Shown here piece by piece: positions 33,693 through 41,551 of a stretch of 64,000 nt of DNA. Each line of letters opens with the position of its first letter. Position 1 is the first letter of the stretch. Origin of the DNA: HGM04593 sp045654885. Lineage in GTDB: Bacteria; Bacteroidota; Bacteroidia; Bacteroidales; Bacteroidaceae. Location: positions 15,038 to 79,037 of the forward strand of contig JAZOOF010000004.1 in NCBI GenBank assembly GCA_045654885.1. The letters are read 5' to 3'. Both the position numbers and the translations under genes were made by a program. Under the pieces are notes generated by a model. It was not told where the DNA came from and searched no databases. It was given only the letters and a program-made list of their open reading frames with translations.

Positions 33693-36600
33693 TTATTTCT
33701 TTGCGTTGATGAGCATCTCCTCGCTCTTGTGCTCGTTCCAGTACTGCTCAAGCTCGCGCTGCTCTTTGTGCTTCTTGCGGTTGCGCTTTATACCGTTGCT
33801 GCCGAAGATGCAGTACATTACCGGGGTATATACCAATGTCATGATTGTGGATATTGTGAGACCACCGATAACGGCAACACCAAGCGGACGCCACATCTCG
33901 GAACCGACACCCTGGCTTGTTGCCAATGGTACCATACCAAGGATGGTGGTGAGGGTTGTCATGAGGATAGGACGCAAACGGCTGCGTGCGGCACGCACTG
34001 TTGCCGGGATGATACCCAGGCCGCGCTCACGCAACAGCATGGTGTAGTCAATGAGCACGATACCGTTCTTAACTACGATACCGATGAGCATGATGGCACC
34101 AAGTATTGACATGATGTTCATTGTTGTGCCGGTGAGGTAGAGTGCAATCAATACACCGCTCACTGCAAACGGAACGGAGAACATGATGATGAACGGATAG
34201 GTGAGCGACTCGAACTGTGCTGCCATTACAATGAATACCAACACGATAATGAGCAGGGCAAGTACTCCCATCTCGGCATTTGACTCCATCTGGTCTTCAT
34301 ATGAACCTGCAATCTGTATCGAGTAACCGCTTGGAATGCTCATTTCGTCAACAATACCCATACCGTATGCGACACCGTCACTGAGTGCAGCACCCGCTGC
34401 CAAAACTGCATCGACCTTTACGATACGTTCGCGGTCCTTACGCTCGATGGTTGGAGGCAGTTCGCGCTGAACAACCTTACCTACATCCTTGACGCGTACC
34501 TTGGTTCCGTTGTTTGAGTACAGGACAACATTCTCAATGTCGGCAAGGCTTGTACGGCTTTCGGGCTCAAAACGCACCTTTACGTCATACTCGTCACCAT
34601 CCTCGCGGAAATATGTGGCAAGAGCACCATTGTATCTGTTGCGCAGGAATGTAGCAGCTGTGCTCAGGTTAAGACCATGCATCGCAAGCTTCTCGCGGTC
34701 GAAGTCAACCTGATACTCGGGCTGGTAATCGCTACGGCTTATGTTTACCTGTGAAATCAGAGGCGATTTCTCAAGGTTGCGGGCAAGCTCTTTTGACAAA
34801 CTGTCAGTTACGGCAAAGTCATAACCATAGATTTCGAAAGTGGCTGCAACCTGTCCACCCATGCCGCCACCACCTGACTGCAGGTTAACGCGTGCAATTT
34901 CGGGGAATTTGTTCTTTATGTCGGCACGCATCTGGTCGCAGATTACAGAGAGACCCAATTCGCGCTCGGTAAGTGGAACGAACGAGAAGTTGAACTTTAT
35001 GATGTGCGAGCCATTGGCACTCATTGACGCGAATGCGTTGTCCTCGTCGGCCTGTCCTACGGTGAAGTTACAAGCCTTCATGTCCTCGCCGTAGCGCTCC
35101 ATCCACATGTTGGTAAGCTTGAGGGCAATCTCCTCGGCTCTCTCTACACGTGTTCCGATGGGGAGCTCCAGTGTCGCCGAAGCTCGTGCGCTATCCTGTG
35201 AAGGGAAGAACTCGCTCTTTATGTGCGGGAAAGTGAACAAGCTGGCAATGAATAGCGAGAAGCAGGCAATAAGTACTGTCCAACGGTGACGTACAGCCCA
35301 GTTAATTCGTTTTGCATACCAGTTGTCGAGCTTGTCGAGTGCACGTCCTATCGGGGTATAGAAGACCTTGAAGAACTTGCTCTGCTTCTTCTGCAGTTTA
35401 AGCATCTGCGAGCACATCATAGGGATAAGCGACAAAGCCGCGATTGTTGATACAATCATGATGATACACATCATCCAACCCAACTGCTTGAACAATACAC
35501 CGGCCATACCGTTAATCATTGTCAACGGGAAGAACACTGCAAGCATTGTGAGGGTTGAGGCTACAACCGAGATTGCCACCTCGTTTGTTCCGTGTACGGC
35601 AGCACTCTTTGGACTTGAACCGCGCTCAATGTGTGTGGTGATGTTCTCAAGCACCACAATGGCATCGTCCACAACGTTACCGATGGCGATACTCAAACAA
35701 GAGAGTGAAATGATGTTGAGTGAACCGTCTGAAACAAGCAGATAGATGAACGAAGCAATGAGCGAGAATGGGATGGTTATACCGATAATCACGGTTGCTC
35801 TCCATCGTCCAAGGAAGATGAATACCACCACCATCACGAATATCAATGCATATGCAATGGTTTCGGCAAGTGTCTTCACTGTCATCTTGATGTTCTCCGA
35901 TGAGTCCATGATGACACCAATCTCAACATCCGATGGCAGGCGCTTCTGCAGTTCGGGCAGTTTCTCATATATCGAGTTGATAATCTCTACCGAGTTTCCG
36001 CCGGTCTGTTTCTGGATGATAATCATGGCACCGCTCTGGCCGTCAGTGAATGTCTTCTGTGCACGCTCTTCTGTGCCATCGACAAGGCGGGCTATGTCCT
36101 TGAGATAGATGTTGGCACCGTTGTATGAACCTACAACAATGTCCAGCATCTCCTTGGGGCTTTTGAATTCGCCCTCTACACGCAATGCATAGGTGTTGTT
36201 ACCTATGTCAAAGTTACCTCCGGGGATGTTCCTGTTCTCGGCACCTATTGCAGAGCTTACAGCCTCGACTGTGATGTTGTAGGCCTCCATCTTCTCGGGG
36301 TTCATGTAGATGTTTATCTCGCGCTTTGGAGCACCCGAGATAGATACTGTACCCACACCGTCAATGCGCGCAAGCGGGTTGGCGATGTTGTCGTCAAGAA
36401 TCTTGTACAGTGCAGGCATGCTCTCGTTGGCTTTGGCCGAGAGCATCATGATTGGCATCATGTCGGCCGAGAACTTGAAGATGATTGGGGTGCTGATTTC
36501 GTCTGGCAATGCCGATGATATCATGTCGAGCTTGTCGCGGACATCATTCGTCAAGTCATCGATGTCATATCCGTATTCGAATTCAAGTGTGATGATTGAG

Positions 36601-36863
36601 ATGTTCTCGCGTGAATTTGATGTGATGTGCTTGAGGTGTTCCACTGAGTTCAGTGTGTTCTCAAGCGGGCGTGTCACGTTGTTCTCAATGTCGGATGCAC
36701 TCGCGCCGGAGTAGCTTGTGATAACCATCATTGTGTTGGTCTCGATATCCGGCATAAGGTCAATTGGCAGCTTCGAGAATGAGAAGATACCGAATATTAC
36801 AACCGCAATAAAGCATAGTGCGGTCATAATAGGCCTTTTTACAGCACTTTCATATAAACTCAT
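33693..36863 (-). CDS. RND efflux pump inner-membrane transporter (HAE1/AcrB family)
   Basis: 1056 residues, 12 predicted membrane helices in the RND pattern (one, large periplasmic loop, six, large loop, five). Motifs: PIMTALCFIAVVIFGIFSFS at the N-terminus, FSADMMPIMMLSAKANESMP in the porter domain, SIAIGNVVDDAIVVLENI with the proton-relay Asp pair in helix 4, and ILGAIMLIGIVVKNGIVLID in helix 10. It uses the proton gradient to expel drugs, bile acids or other toxic compounds. Operon order TetR - TolC - adaptor - pump - PII-like, all minus strand. The substrate cannot be told from the sequence. Confidence 0.95.
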   Translation of the reverse strand: MSLYESAVKRPIMTALCFIAVVIFGIFSFSKLPIDLMPDIETNTMMVITSYSGASASDIENNVTRPLENTLNSVEHLKHITSNSRENISIITLEFEYGYDIDDLTNDVRDKLDMISSALPDEISTPIIFKFSADMMPIMMLSAKANESMPALYKILDDNIANPLARIDGVGTVSISGAPKREINIYMNPEKMEAYNITVEAVSSAIGAENRNIPGGNFDIGNNTYALRVEGEFKSPKEMLDIVVGSYNGANIYLKDIARLVDGTEERAQKTFTDGQSGAMIIIQKQTGGNSVEIINSIYEKLPELQKRLPSDVEIGVIMDSSENIKMTVKTLAETIAYALIFVMVVVFIFLGRWRATVIIGITIPFSLIASFIYLLVSDGSLNIISLSCLSIAIGNVVDDAIVVLENITTHIERGSSPKSAAVHGTNEVAISVVASTLTMLAVFFPLTMINGMAGVLFKQLGWMMCIIMIVSTIAALSLIPMMCSQMLKLQKKQSKFFKVFYTPIGRALDKLDNWYAKRINWAVRHRWTVLIACFSLFIASLFTFPHIKSEFFPSQDSARASATLELPIGTRVERAEEIALKLTNMWMERYGEDMKACNFTVGQADEDNAFASMSANGSHIIKFNFSFVPLTERELGLSVICDQMRADIKNKFPEIARVNLQSGGGGMGGQVAATFEIYGYDFAVTDSLSKELARNLEKSPLISQVNISRSDYQPEYQVDFDREKLAMHGLNLSTAATFLRNRYNGALATYFREDGDEYDVKVRFEPESRTSLADIENVVLYSNNGTKVRVKDVGKVVQRELPPTIERKDRERIVKVDAVLAAGAALSDGVAYGMGIVDEMSIPSGYSIQIAGSYEDQMESNAEMGVLALLIIVLVFIVMAAQFESLTYPFIIMFSVPFAVSGVLIALYLTGTTMNIMSILGAIMLIGIVVKNGIVLIDYTMLLRERGLGIIPATVRAARSRLRPILMTTLTTILGMVPLATSQGVGSEMWRPLGVAVIGGLTISTIMTLVYTPVMYCIFGSNGIKRNRKKHKEQRELEQYWNEHKSEEMLINAKK

Positions 36864-36886
36864 ATTGTCTTGTTTTAATATGTTTC

Positions 36887-37900
36887 TTATTCAATTACTT
36901 CAACTTCAATGCCGTTGGCAAGGCTCTCCTTTCCTGCAACGACAACCTGTGAACCGGGAGCAATTCCTGAAAGAACCTCATAACGGTTGCCCATGCGACG
37001 GCCAAGCTCAACCTTGTTATTGGTTACTTTGCCATTTTCGTATGTGTATACATAGTAGTCGCCACTGCCGGCCTGCTTTATTACGGCCTGGTCGGGAACA
37101 ACCACGTGCTCTTTTGTGCCGAAGTTGACAACAGCCTTGCCGAACATTCCGGGACGTATCTTCAAATCCTTGTTAGCCACAGAAATCTCGACAGGGAATG
37201 TGTGCGATGCAGCAGAGATGGTGGGGTAGATGATGTCGATGTTGCCCTTGAACTCCTCGTCGCCATAGGCCTCGAATGTGAGTGTCACGTCAAGGTTCTT
37301 GTTTGTCATTGCATAGTATGACTCGCTGACGTTTATTTTCATCTTTACAGGTGAAATCTGCTCGACAACGAGAATCGCCTGTCCGCCATACATGTCACCG
37401 TCGTCATAGTTACGTGCGGTAATCACACCGTCGATGGGGCATATGAGCATTGTGTTCTCGGTGCGGCTGTCAAGGGTCTTCTTTGTCACATCCAACTGAG
37501 TTTTTGCATTCTCATAGTCGGCCTTTGCAATACCGCCCACTCTGTAAAGTTCTTCAATGCGCTCAAAGTCCCTCTTCTGGAACTCATACTGCAAGTGCAG
37601 TTTGTCTAGGTCTTTTGCATCAAGCTGTACAAGTTTGTCGCCCTTCTTTACATTGTCACCTACCTCAACAAAAATCTTCTCGATACGCAGGGGTGAGTTG
37701 GGGATGATGCTGTTCTTGACCTTTGCCTCAACTGTTGTAGGGTACTCTTCCAACTGTGCTACAGCCTCTGTTGTAACGGTAGCAACCTTAACCTTGGGAT
37801 TCTCTACTGTTGTTACGGTTGTGGCAGTCTCTTCTGTCTTTGCACAGGCACACAACAGCACGGTTGCAGCCATGGCAATGAATTTCAAATTCTTTTTCAT
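36887..37900 (-). CDS. RND efflux periplasmic adaptor lipoprotein
   Basis: 337 residues. Lipobox LLCAC with lipidated Cys19. Membrane-fusion-protein architecture: N-terminal strands and lipoyl half-motif (IEKIFVEVGDNVKKGDKLVQ, LDAKDLDKLHLQYEFQKRDF), a shortened coiled-coil hairpin (ERIEELYRVGGIAKADYENA), second lipoyl half (TMLICPIDGVITARNYDDGD), beta-barrel domain (VKMKINVSESYYAMTNKNLD, IRPGMFGKAVVNF) and membrane-proximal domain (VVVPDQAVIKQAGSGDYYVY). It bridges the inner-membrane pump and the TolC channel. Located 23 bp before the pump gene. Confidence 0.93.
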   Translation of the reverse strand: MKKNLKFIAMAATVLLCACAKTEETATTVTTVENPKVKVATVTTEAVAQLEEYPTTVEAKVKNSIIPNSPLRIEKIFVEVGDNVKKGDKLVQLDAKDLDKLHLQYEFQKRDFERIEELYRVGGIAKADYENAKTQLDVTKKTLDSRTENTMLICPIDGVITARNYDDGDMYGGQAILVVEQISPVKMKINVSESYYAMTNKNLDVTLTFEAYGDEEFKGNIDIIYPTISAASHTFPVEISVANKDLKIRPGMFGKAVVNFGTKEHVVVPDQAVIKQAGSGDYYVYTYENGKVTNNKVELGRRMGNRYEVLSGIAPGSQVVVAGKESLANGIEVEVIE

Positions 37901-37918
37901 AGGTCTGTATTTTTTTAT

Positions 37919-39250
37919 TTATTCTTTTCCAAGTACTTTGTTCAAATCGGATTTTGCAACCAGGTAGTCATAGATTGTGTTGTTGTATGACAATCTTGTG
38001 TTGGTGAGTGAAACCTGTGAGTTTGTAAGCTCAAGGATTGTGCCCTTGCCCACATCGTAACGCTTCTGGCTTATTTCGAGTCCCTTCTCGGCAAGCTCTA
38101 CCGCAGCCTTGTTGCTCTGCAGCTGCTCGGCGCTTGCAGACATGTTGTCCACAAAACTCTGTGCCTGCATGTTCAGCATGCGCTCGGTGTTTATTCTTGT
38201 CTCGGCAAGCTGCTGCTGCTGTATCTTGTTTGTCTTGAGGCTTGTGAAGTTGCCGGCCTTGTAGAGCGGAATACTGAGCGACAGGGTGATTGTGGCAGCG
38301 TCGCTCCAGTTATATTTGCCAATGTTCCAGTTTGTATTTGAGATTGACTGGTACTGGTAGTTGCCGACAAGTGCAAGTGTAGGCTGGAACGATGTGTTCA
38401 GCATCTTGTACTGCTTGTGCAAGAGCTCGCCCTGCATGTCAATCTGCTTCAATGACGAGTTGTTGCTGAGGTCAATCTCCGCTTTCAGTGCGTTGGCAAT
38501 TTCCTCCTCATAGTTCTTGAGGTTATCGGCAATGACAAACTTCACGTCGGCAGTGATTCCCATGAGTACTTTCAACTGTAGCTGTGCAAGTTCAACGCCG
38601 TTCTTGCCGCTTACAACCGATGGCCATGCGTTGTTCTTCTGAACCTCGGCGCTGATTTTGTCATACTCGCTCACGCGTCCCTGCTCATACATCTTGTTCA
38701 CGATGTCGAAGTTCGCCTTTGCAAGTTCGTAGTTCTCGTTGAGCACCTCGTATGAATCCTGTGCAAGCATCAGCTGGTAGTATGCTTTTGTCACCTGGTT
38801 TATGAGGTCGAGCTTTGAGCCGCGGCTCTTTTCGAGTGCGAGCTGCAGGTCGCTTTCGGAGAGGCTCATGGCCTTGTATACGGCGGGAGCATAGAGCGGT
38901 ATGGCAACCTGTAGTCCTGCGTTCCAGGTGTTCGAGTCGTCCTTACCCATCTTAATCTCCATTGTCTGGCCGCCCATGTCCATTTTCATAGAGGCAACCT
39001 GGATGTTATACTGGATTGCACCATCGAGGCTTGCCTGTGGCAAGAGGTTCTGCCATGCCTCGGTCTTTGCAATCTGTTTCAGTTCAATGTCTTTCTCGGC
39101 AACCCTCATTGTGGGGTTGTCGCTCAATGCAAGCTCAATAGCCTTGTCGAGCGTAATCTGCATTGTAGGAGTGTTCTCCTGTGCTTTTGCTGTCACGGAG
39201 AATAGTGTCAACAATGCAACAACTGTCATTAATCGCATCTTCATCTTCAT
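37919..39250 (-). CDS. TolC family outer-membrane channel
   Basis: 443 residues. Signal peptide ending near residue 24 (SVTAKA/QENT). Two similar OEP repeats of alternating long helices and strands: MQITLDKAIELALSDNPTMR, KTEAWQNLLPQASLDGAIQY; second repeat YKMLNTSFQPTLALVGNYQY, SLSIPLYKAGNFTSLKTNKI, with coiled helices (TEAQ-type segments) between. TolC channels form the exit duct for RND pumps and type I systems. The gene starts two bases after the TetR stop codon region and is followed by the adaptor gene after 18 bp. Confidence 0.93.
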   Translation of the reverse strand: MKMKMRLMTVVALLTLFSVTAKAQENTPTMQITLDKAIELALSDNPTMRVAEKDIELKQIAKTEAWQNLLPQASLDGAIQYNIQVASMKMDMGGQTMEIKMGKDDSNTWNAGLQVAIPLYAPAVYKAMSLSESDLQLALEKSRGSKLDLINQVTKAYYQLMLAQDSYEVLNENYELAKANFDIVNKMYEQGRVSEYDKISAEVQKNNAWPSVVSGKNGVELAQLQLKVLMGITADVKFVIADNLKNYEEEIANALKAEIDLSNNSSLKQIDMQGELLHKQYKMLNTSFQPTLALVGNYQYQSISNTNWNIGKYNWSDAATITLSLSIPLYKAGNFTSLKTNKIQQQQLAETRINTERMLNMQAQSFVDNMSASAEQLQSNKAAVELAEKGLEISQKRYDVGKGTILELTNSQVSLTNTRLSYNNTIYDYLVAKSDLNKVLGKE

Positions 39251-39252
39251 AA

Positions 39253-39900
39253 CTATTCAATTTTTATTTCGTTTTCTTTAAGATAATCTTCTATAATCTG
39301 TTGCCCTCTGGGTGTCGATATTCCTCTCAGGTAAAAAAGGAAAAGTTTGCGTCCCAGTTCATCAAGTGTGTATTTGCTCAGTTCGGTGTGTCCTTTCTGC
39401 AGTTTTACCTCGAGTATCGTCGTGAGGTCTCGCTTCAGGATGAATGTGAGAATTTCAAAGTCGGCATCCTCGCGGAAGAGTCCCTGTTGTCTTCCCATCT
39501 CCATCCAAGCCGTGAATTTTTTTGCATTCTGTTTCTCCTTGTTCTGTTTCTCCTTGCATATCTCGGGATATTTGCCAAGTTCTGAAAAGAATTTGTTGTT
39601 GACTTTCTTCAATAACTCGAAATGGAGGTTGAATAGCTTCAAAATTATTTCAAGGATGTGCGACGAACCGCGGATAATCTCCTTTCCCCTTTCACGCATC
39701 TGTTCATGTTGGAATTTCAAGACCTCGTGCAGCAACTGCTCCTTGTCGTTGAAAAGTTCGTATATTGTTCGTTTCGATATTGACAGCTCGGCAGCAATGT
39801 CATCCATCTTCACGTCCTTTATGCCACGTTCAATGAAAAGTTCGTGCGCCGCTTCAACAATCTGGTTCTGTATCTCCTTTTTCGTGTTGTTCTCCTTCAC
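39253..39900 (-). CDS. TetR/AcrR family transcriptional regulator
   Basis: 215 residues. N-terminal TetR helix-turn-helix: IVEAAHELFIERGIKDVKMD, DIAAELSISKRTIYELFNDK, EQLLHEVLKF. The C-terminal ligand-binding part is all helical and of usual size (KNEIKIE end). As first gene of the efflux operon it is the likely repressor of its own promoter, where a 28-bp inverted repeat covers the -33 element. Typical inducer would be a pump substrate. Confidence 0.93.
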   Translation of the reverse strand: MKENNTKKEIQNQIVEAAHELFIERGIKDVKMDDIAAELSISKRTIYELFNDKEQLLHEVLKFQHEQMRERGKEIIRGSSHILEIILKLFNLHFELLKKVNNKFFSELGKYPEICKEKQNKEKQNAKKFTAWMEMGRQQGLFREDADFEILTFILKRDLTTILEVKLQKGHTELSKYTLDELGRKLFLFYLRGISTPRGQQIIEDYLKENEIKIE

Positions 39901-39927
39901 TTTTTATCCCTAAATTATTTCACCATG

Positions 39928-39967
39928 CAAAGATACTATGAAAACTTTGTTGCTGCAAAAAGTTTTC
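39928..39967 (-). promoter_or_regulatory. Promoter and probable TetR operator of the efflux operon
   Basis: Minus-strand -33 TTG (39956-39958) and -7 TATCTTTG (39928-39935) lie 20 bp apart. Perfect 9-bp arms GAAAACTTT (39940-39948) and AAAGTTTTC (39959-39967) form a 28-bp inverted repeat that covers the -33 element and spacer, the expected place and size for a TetR-type operator. Confidence 0.65.
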
Positions 39968-40299
39968 CTGTAAATTACGGAAATTTTTCAATATTTAACT
40001 TTTTGAATATTTGGTTTGTATTTTGTGCTGTAAAAATGGACAAATGTGCTTGTAATATGGTACTTATGGGTTTCTTGCTGATATTCGCCGTTCGTCTGCT
40101 TGCAATAACTGTGACATTCTCTATTGAAGAAAAAAAGTGTTATTTACCTTGCTAATCAATTCAAGATATTTATTGTAGAGTGCGGTATTTGAAATCATCT
40201 GCCATGAATTAATGGATAAAGTCTTGTTGTTCCCACATTTTTTACTATACCTTTGTGCAAACCATTTGAATATTGGGTTGTTATATAAAGTTTTGTGAT
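39968..40299. other. AT-rich intergenic region
   Basis: About 330 bp without a supported gene. It is AT-rich compared with its surroundings and holds the upstream sequence of the gene at 40300; TATACCTTTG at 40249-40258 fits a -7 element for that gene (ATG 40300). Confidence 0.5.
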
Positions 40300-40857
40300 A
40301 TGAAAAGATTAATTTTCCTGTGTGTGGCCTTCGCGGCTTTTTTTGCAACAGTAAACGCGCAAAATGTTCAAACGCCGTCATTCGAAAAACACAATCAATG
40401 GATGCTTTCGGGAAGATATGTTGCTCCGGTTGGAGTAGGTGTTGACGCTATTTACGGAAGGCAATTTACCCCTATAGTATTCTTGGGAGTCGGTTTAGGT
40501 TTCGATGTTTATTTTAACTATATAGGCAAATCTTCGGCAGGATGGACCGATAAGGATGGAAATTATCATTACGAGGAGTACGGTCCTTGGCAAACATGTA
40601 CGTATATTCCGGTATATGCCGACCTGCAACTCAATTTTTCACGCAAACCGGCGCCAATGTTCGCCGAAATTAAACTTGGTTTAGGTATGGGCCAGCTTCA
40701 TCTGGAGGGCTTGTGTGTTCAAGCCGGTTTGGCTTTAGGCAAGAGATTTATGTTGAAGAACAATCATCTGTTAAATGTAAAAATCGGTGCAGACTTTGCA
40801 AGGGGACCTTGGTACGCCTATATGCCGCTTTATTTGAGCGTCGGTTACCAGTTCTGA
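40300..40857 (+). CDS. Secreted or outer-membrane protein of unknown family
   Basis: 185 residues from ATG at 40300, where a signal peptide starts (MKRLIFLCVAFAAFFATVNAQ). The mature part has alternating amphipathic strands (MLSGRYVAPVGVGVDAIYGR, FLGVGLGFDVYFNYIGKS, FAEIKLGLGMGQLHLEGLCV) and ends LSVGYQF with terminal Phe, which suggests a small outer-membrane barrel of about eight strands. No specific family recognised. It is an isolated gene whose base composition looks more AT-rich than its neighbours, a possible sign of transfer. Followed by a terminator hairpin. Confidence 0.65.
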   Translation: MKRLIFLCVAFAAFFATVNAQNVQTPSFEKHNQWMLSGRYVAPVGVGVDAIYGRQFTPIVFLGVGLGFDVYFNYIGKSSAGWTDKDGNYHYEEYGPWQTCTYIPVYADLQLNFSRKPAPMFAEIKLGLGMGQLHLEGLCVQAGLALGKRFMLKNNHLLNVKIGADFARGPWYAYMPLYLSVGYQF

Positions 40858-40976
40858 TTAACTGCGCAACGTTCAAATGCTGAGTGAGGTAGAAATATCA
40901 AAATCGTGATTACAAGATATTTAGCTTTGCTCTGTACAAACAATTTTTGGGTCAACATCTATATTGTTGCCTGATT

Positions 40977-41020
40977 AAATCAAAAGAATCGGGAATGAGA
41001 GTTTCCGATTCTTTTGATTT
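40977..41020 (+). terminator. Terminator of the small OMP gene
   Basis: AAATCAAAAGAATCGG (40977-40992) and CCGATTCTTTTGATTT (41005-41020) form a perfect 16-bp stem followed by TGTTTGTTCTTT. Confidence 0.75.
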
Positions 41021-41087
41021 TGTTTGTTCTTTATCTTTCTTTTTGCAATCTGCACTATCGTGCGACCTGTTGCTGCTCGGCTTGTCG

Positions 41088-41136
41088 ATTCTTTCTTGAA
41101 AAAATTATTCCTCTAATAATTTTTTCAAGAAAGAAT
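41088..41136. terminator. Long hairpin overlapping the 3' end of the gene at 41105
   Basis: Two perfect 22-bp AT-rich arms (41088-41109, 41115-41136) with a 5-nt loop. The inner arm encodes the last residues of the acidic protein (SFLKKLLEE), so the coding end and the probable terminator of the secA operon share sequence. Confidence 0.6.
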
Positions 41137-41539
41137 TCATCTCCTCGTCAAAGCCTTCTAAGAGGTCGGCGCTGAGGATGAGCGTGTCGTCGTCAATGAT
41201 AAGCAGGTCTACAATGGACTGTCCGTCCTCGTCGGTGAGTACAAAAGAGTAGGGCTTTACGATGTTGAGGCTGTCGAATGCTCCTTCTCGGTGCATCTTC
41301 GTGAGCAGGCTCTGCAGCTCCTTCTCATACACCTCCTCGTTGTGTTCACCCTCCCATTCTTTAATATGTACGCGCGCGATGAGCGCATCGTCATCGTCAA
41401 AGACTGTGAGTTCGCCGTTTTCTCCGTTTATCCTGATGTGGAAATCGGTGACATTGCTCTCCTCTGCAGAAATGTATTTGCTCACCATTTTTGTGATGGC
41501 ATTCTGCAGCATCTCTCTTGTTTCTCTGCTTAGTGACAT
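41105..41539 (-). CDS. Small acidic cytoplasmic protein downstream of secA
   Basis: 144 residues, no signal peptide. Mixed alpha/beta with acidic bias: ETREMLQNAITKMVSKYISA, FHIRINGENGELTVFDDDDA, LIARVHIKEWEGEHNEEVYE, SFVLTDEDGQSIVDLLIIDD and DTLILSADLLEGFDEEMNSF. I do not recognise a family. It starts 12 bp after the secA stop, so it is probably co-transcribed. Whether it has a role in secretion is unknown. Confidence 0.65.
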   Translation of the reverse strand: MSLSRETREMLQNAITKMVSKYISAEESNVTDFHIRINGENGELTVFDDDDALIARVHIKEWEGEHNEEVYEKELQSLLTKMHREGAFDSLNIVKPYSFVLTDEDGQSIVDLLIIDDDTLILSADLLEGFDEEMNSFLKKLLEE

Positions 41540-41551
41540 ATCCTCTGTGTT

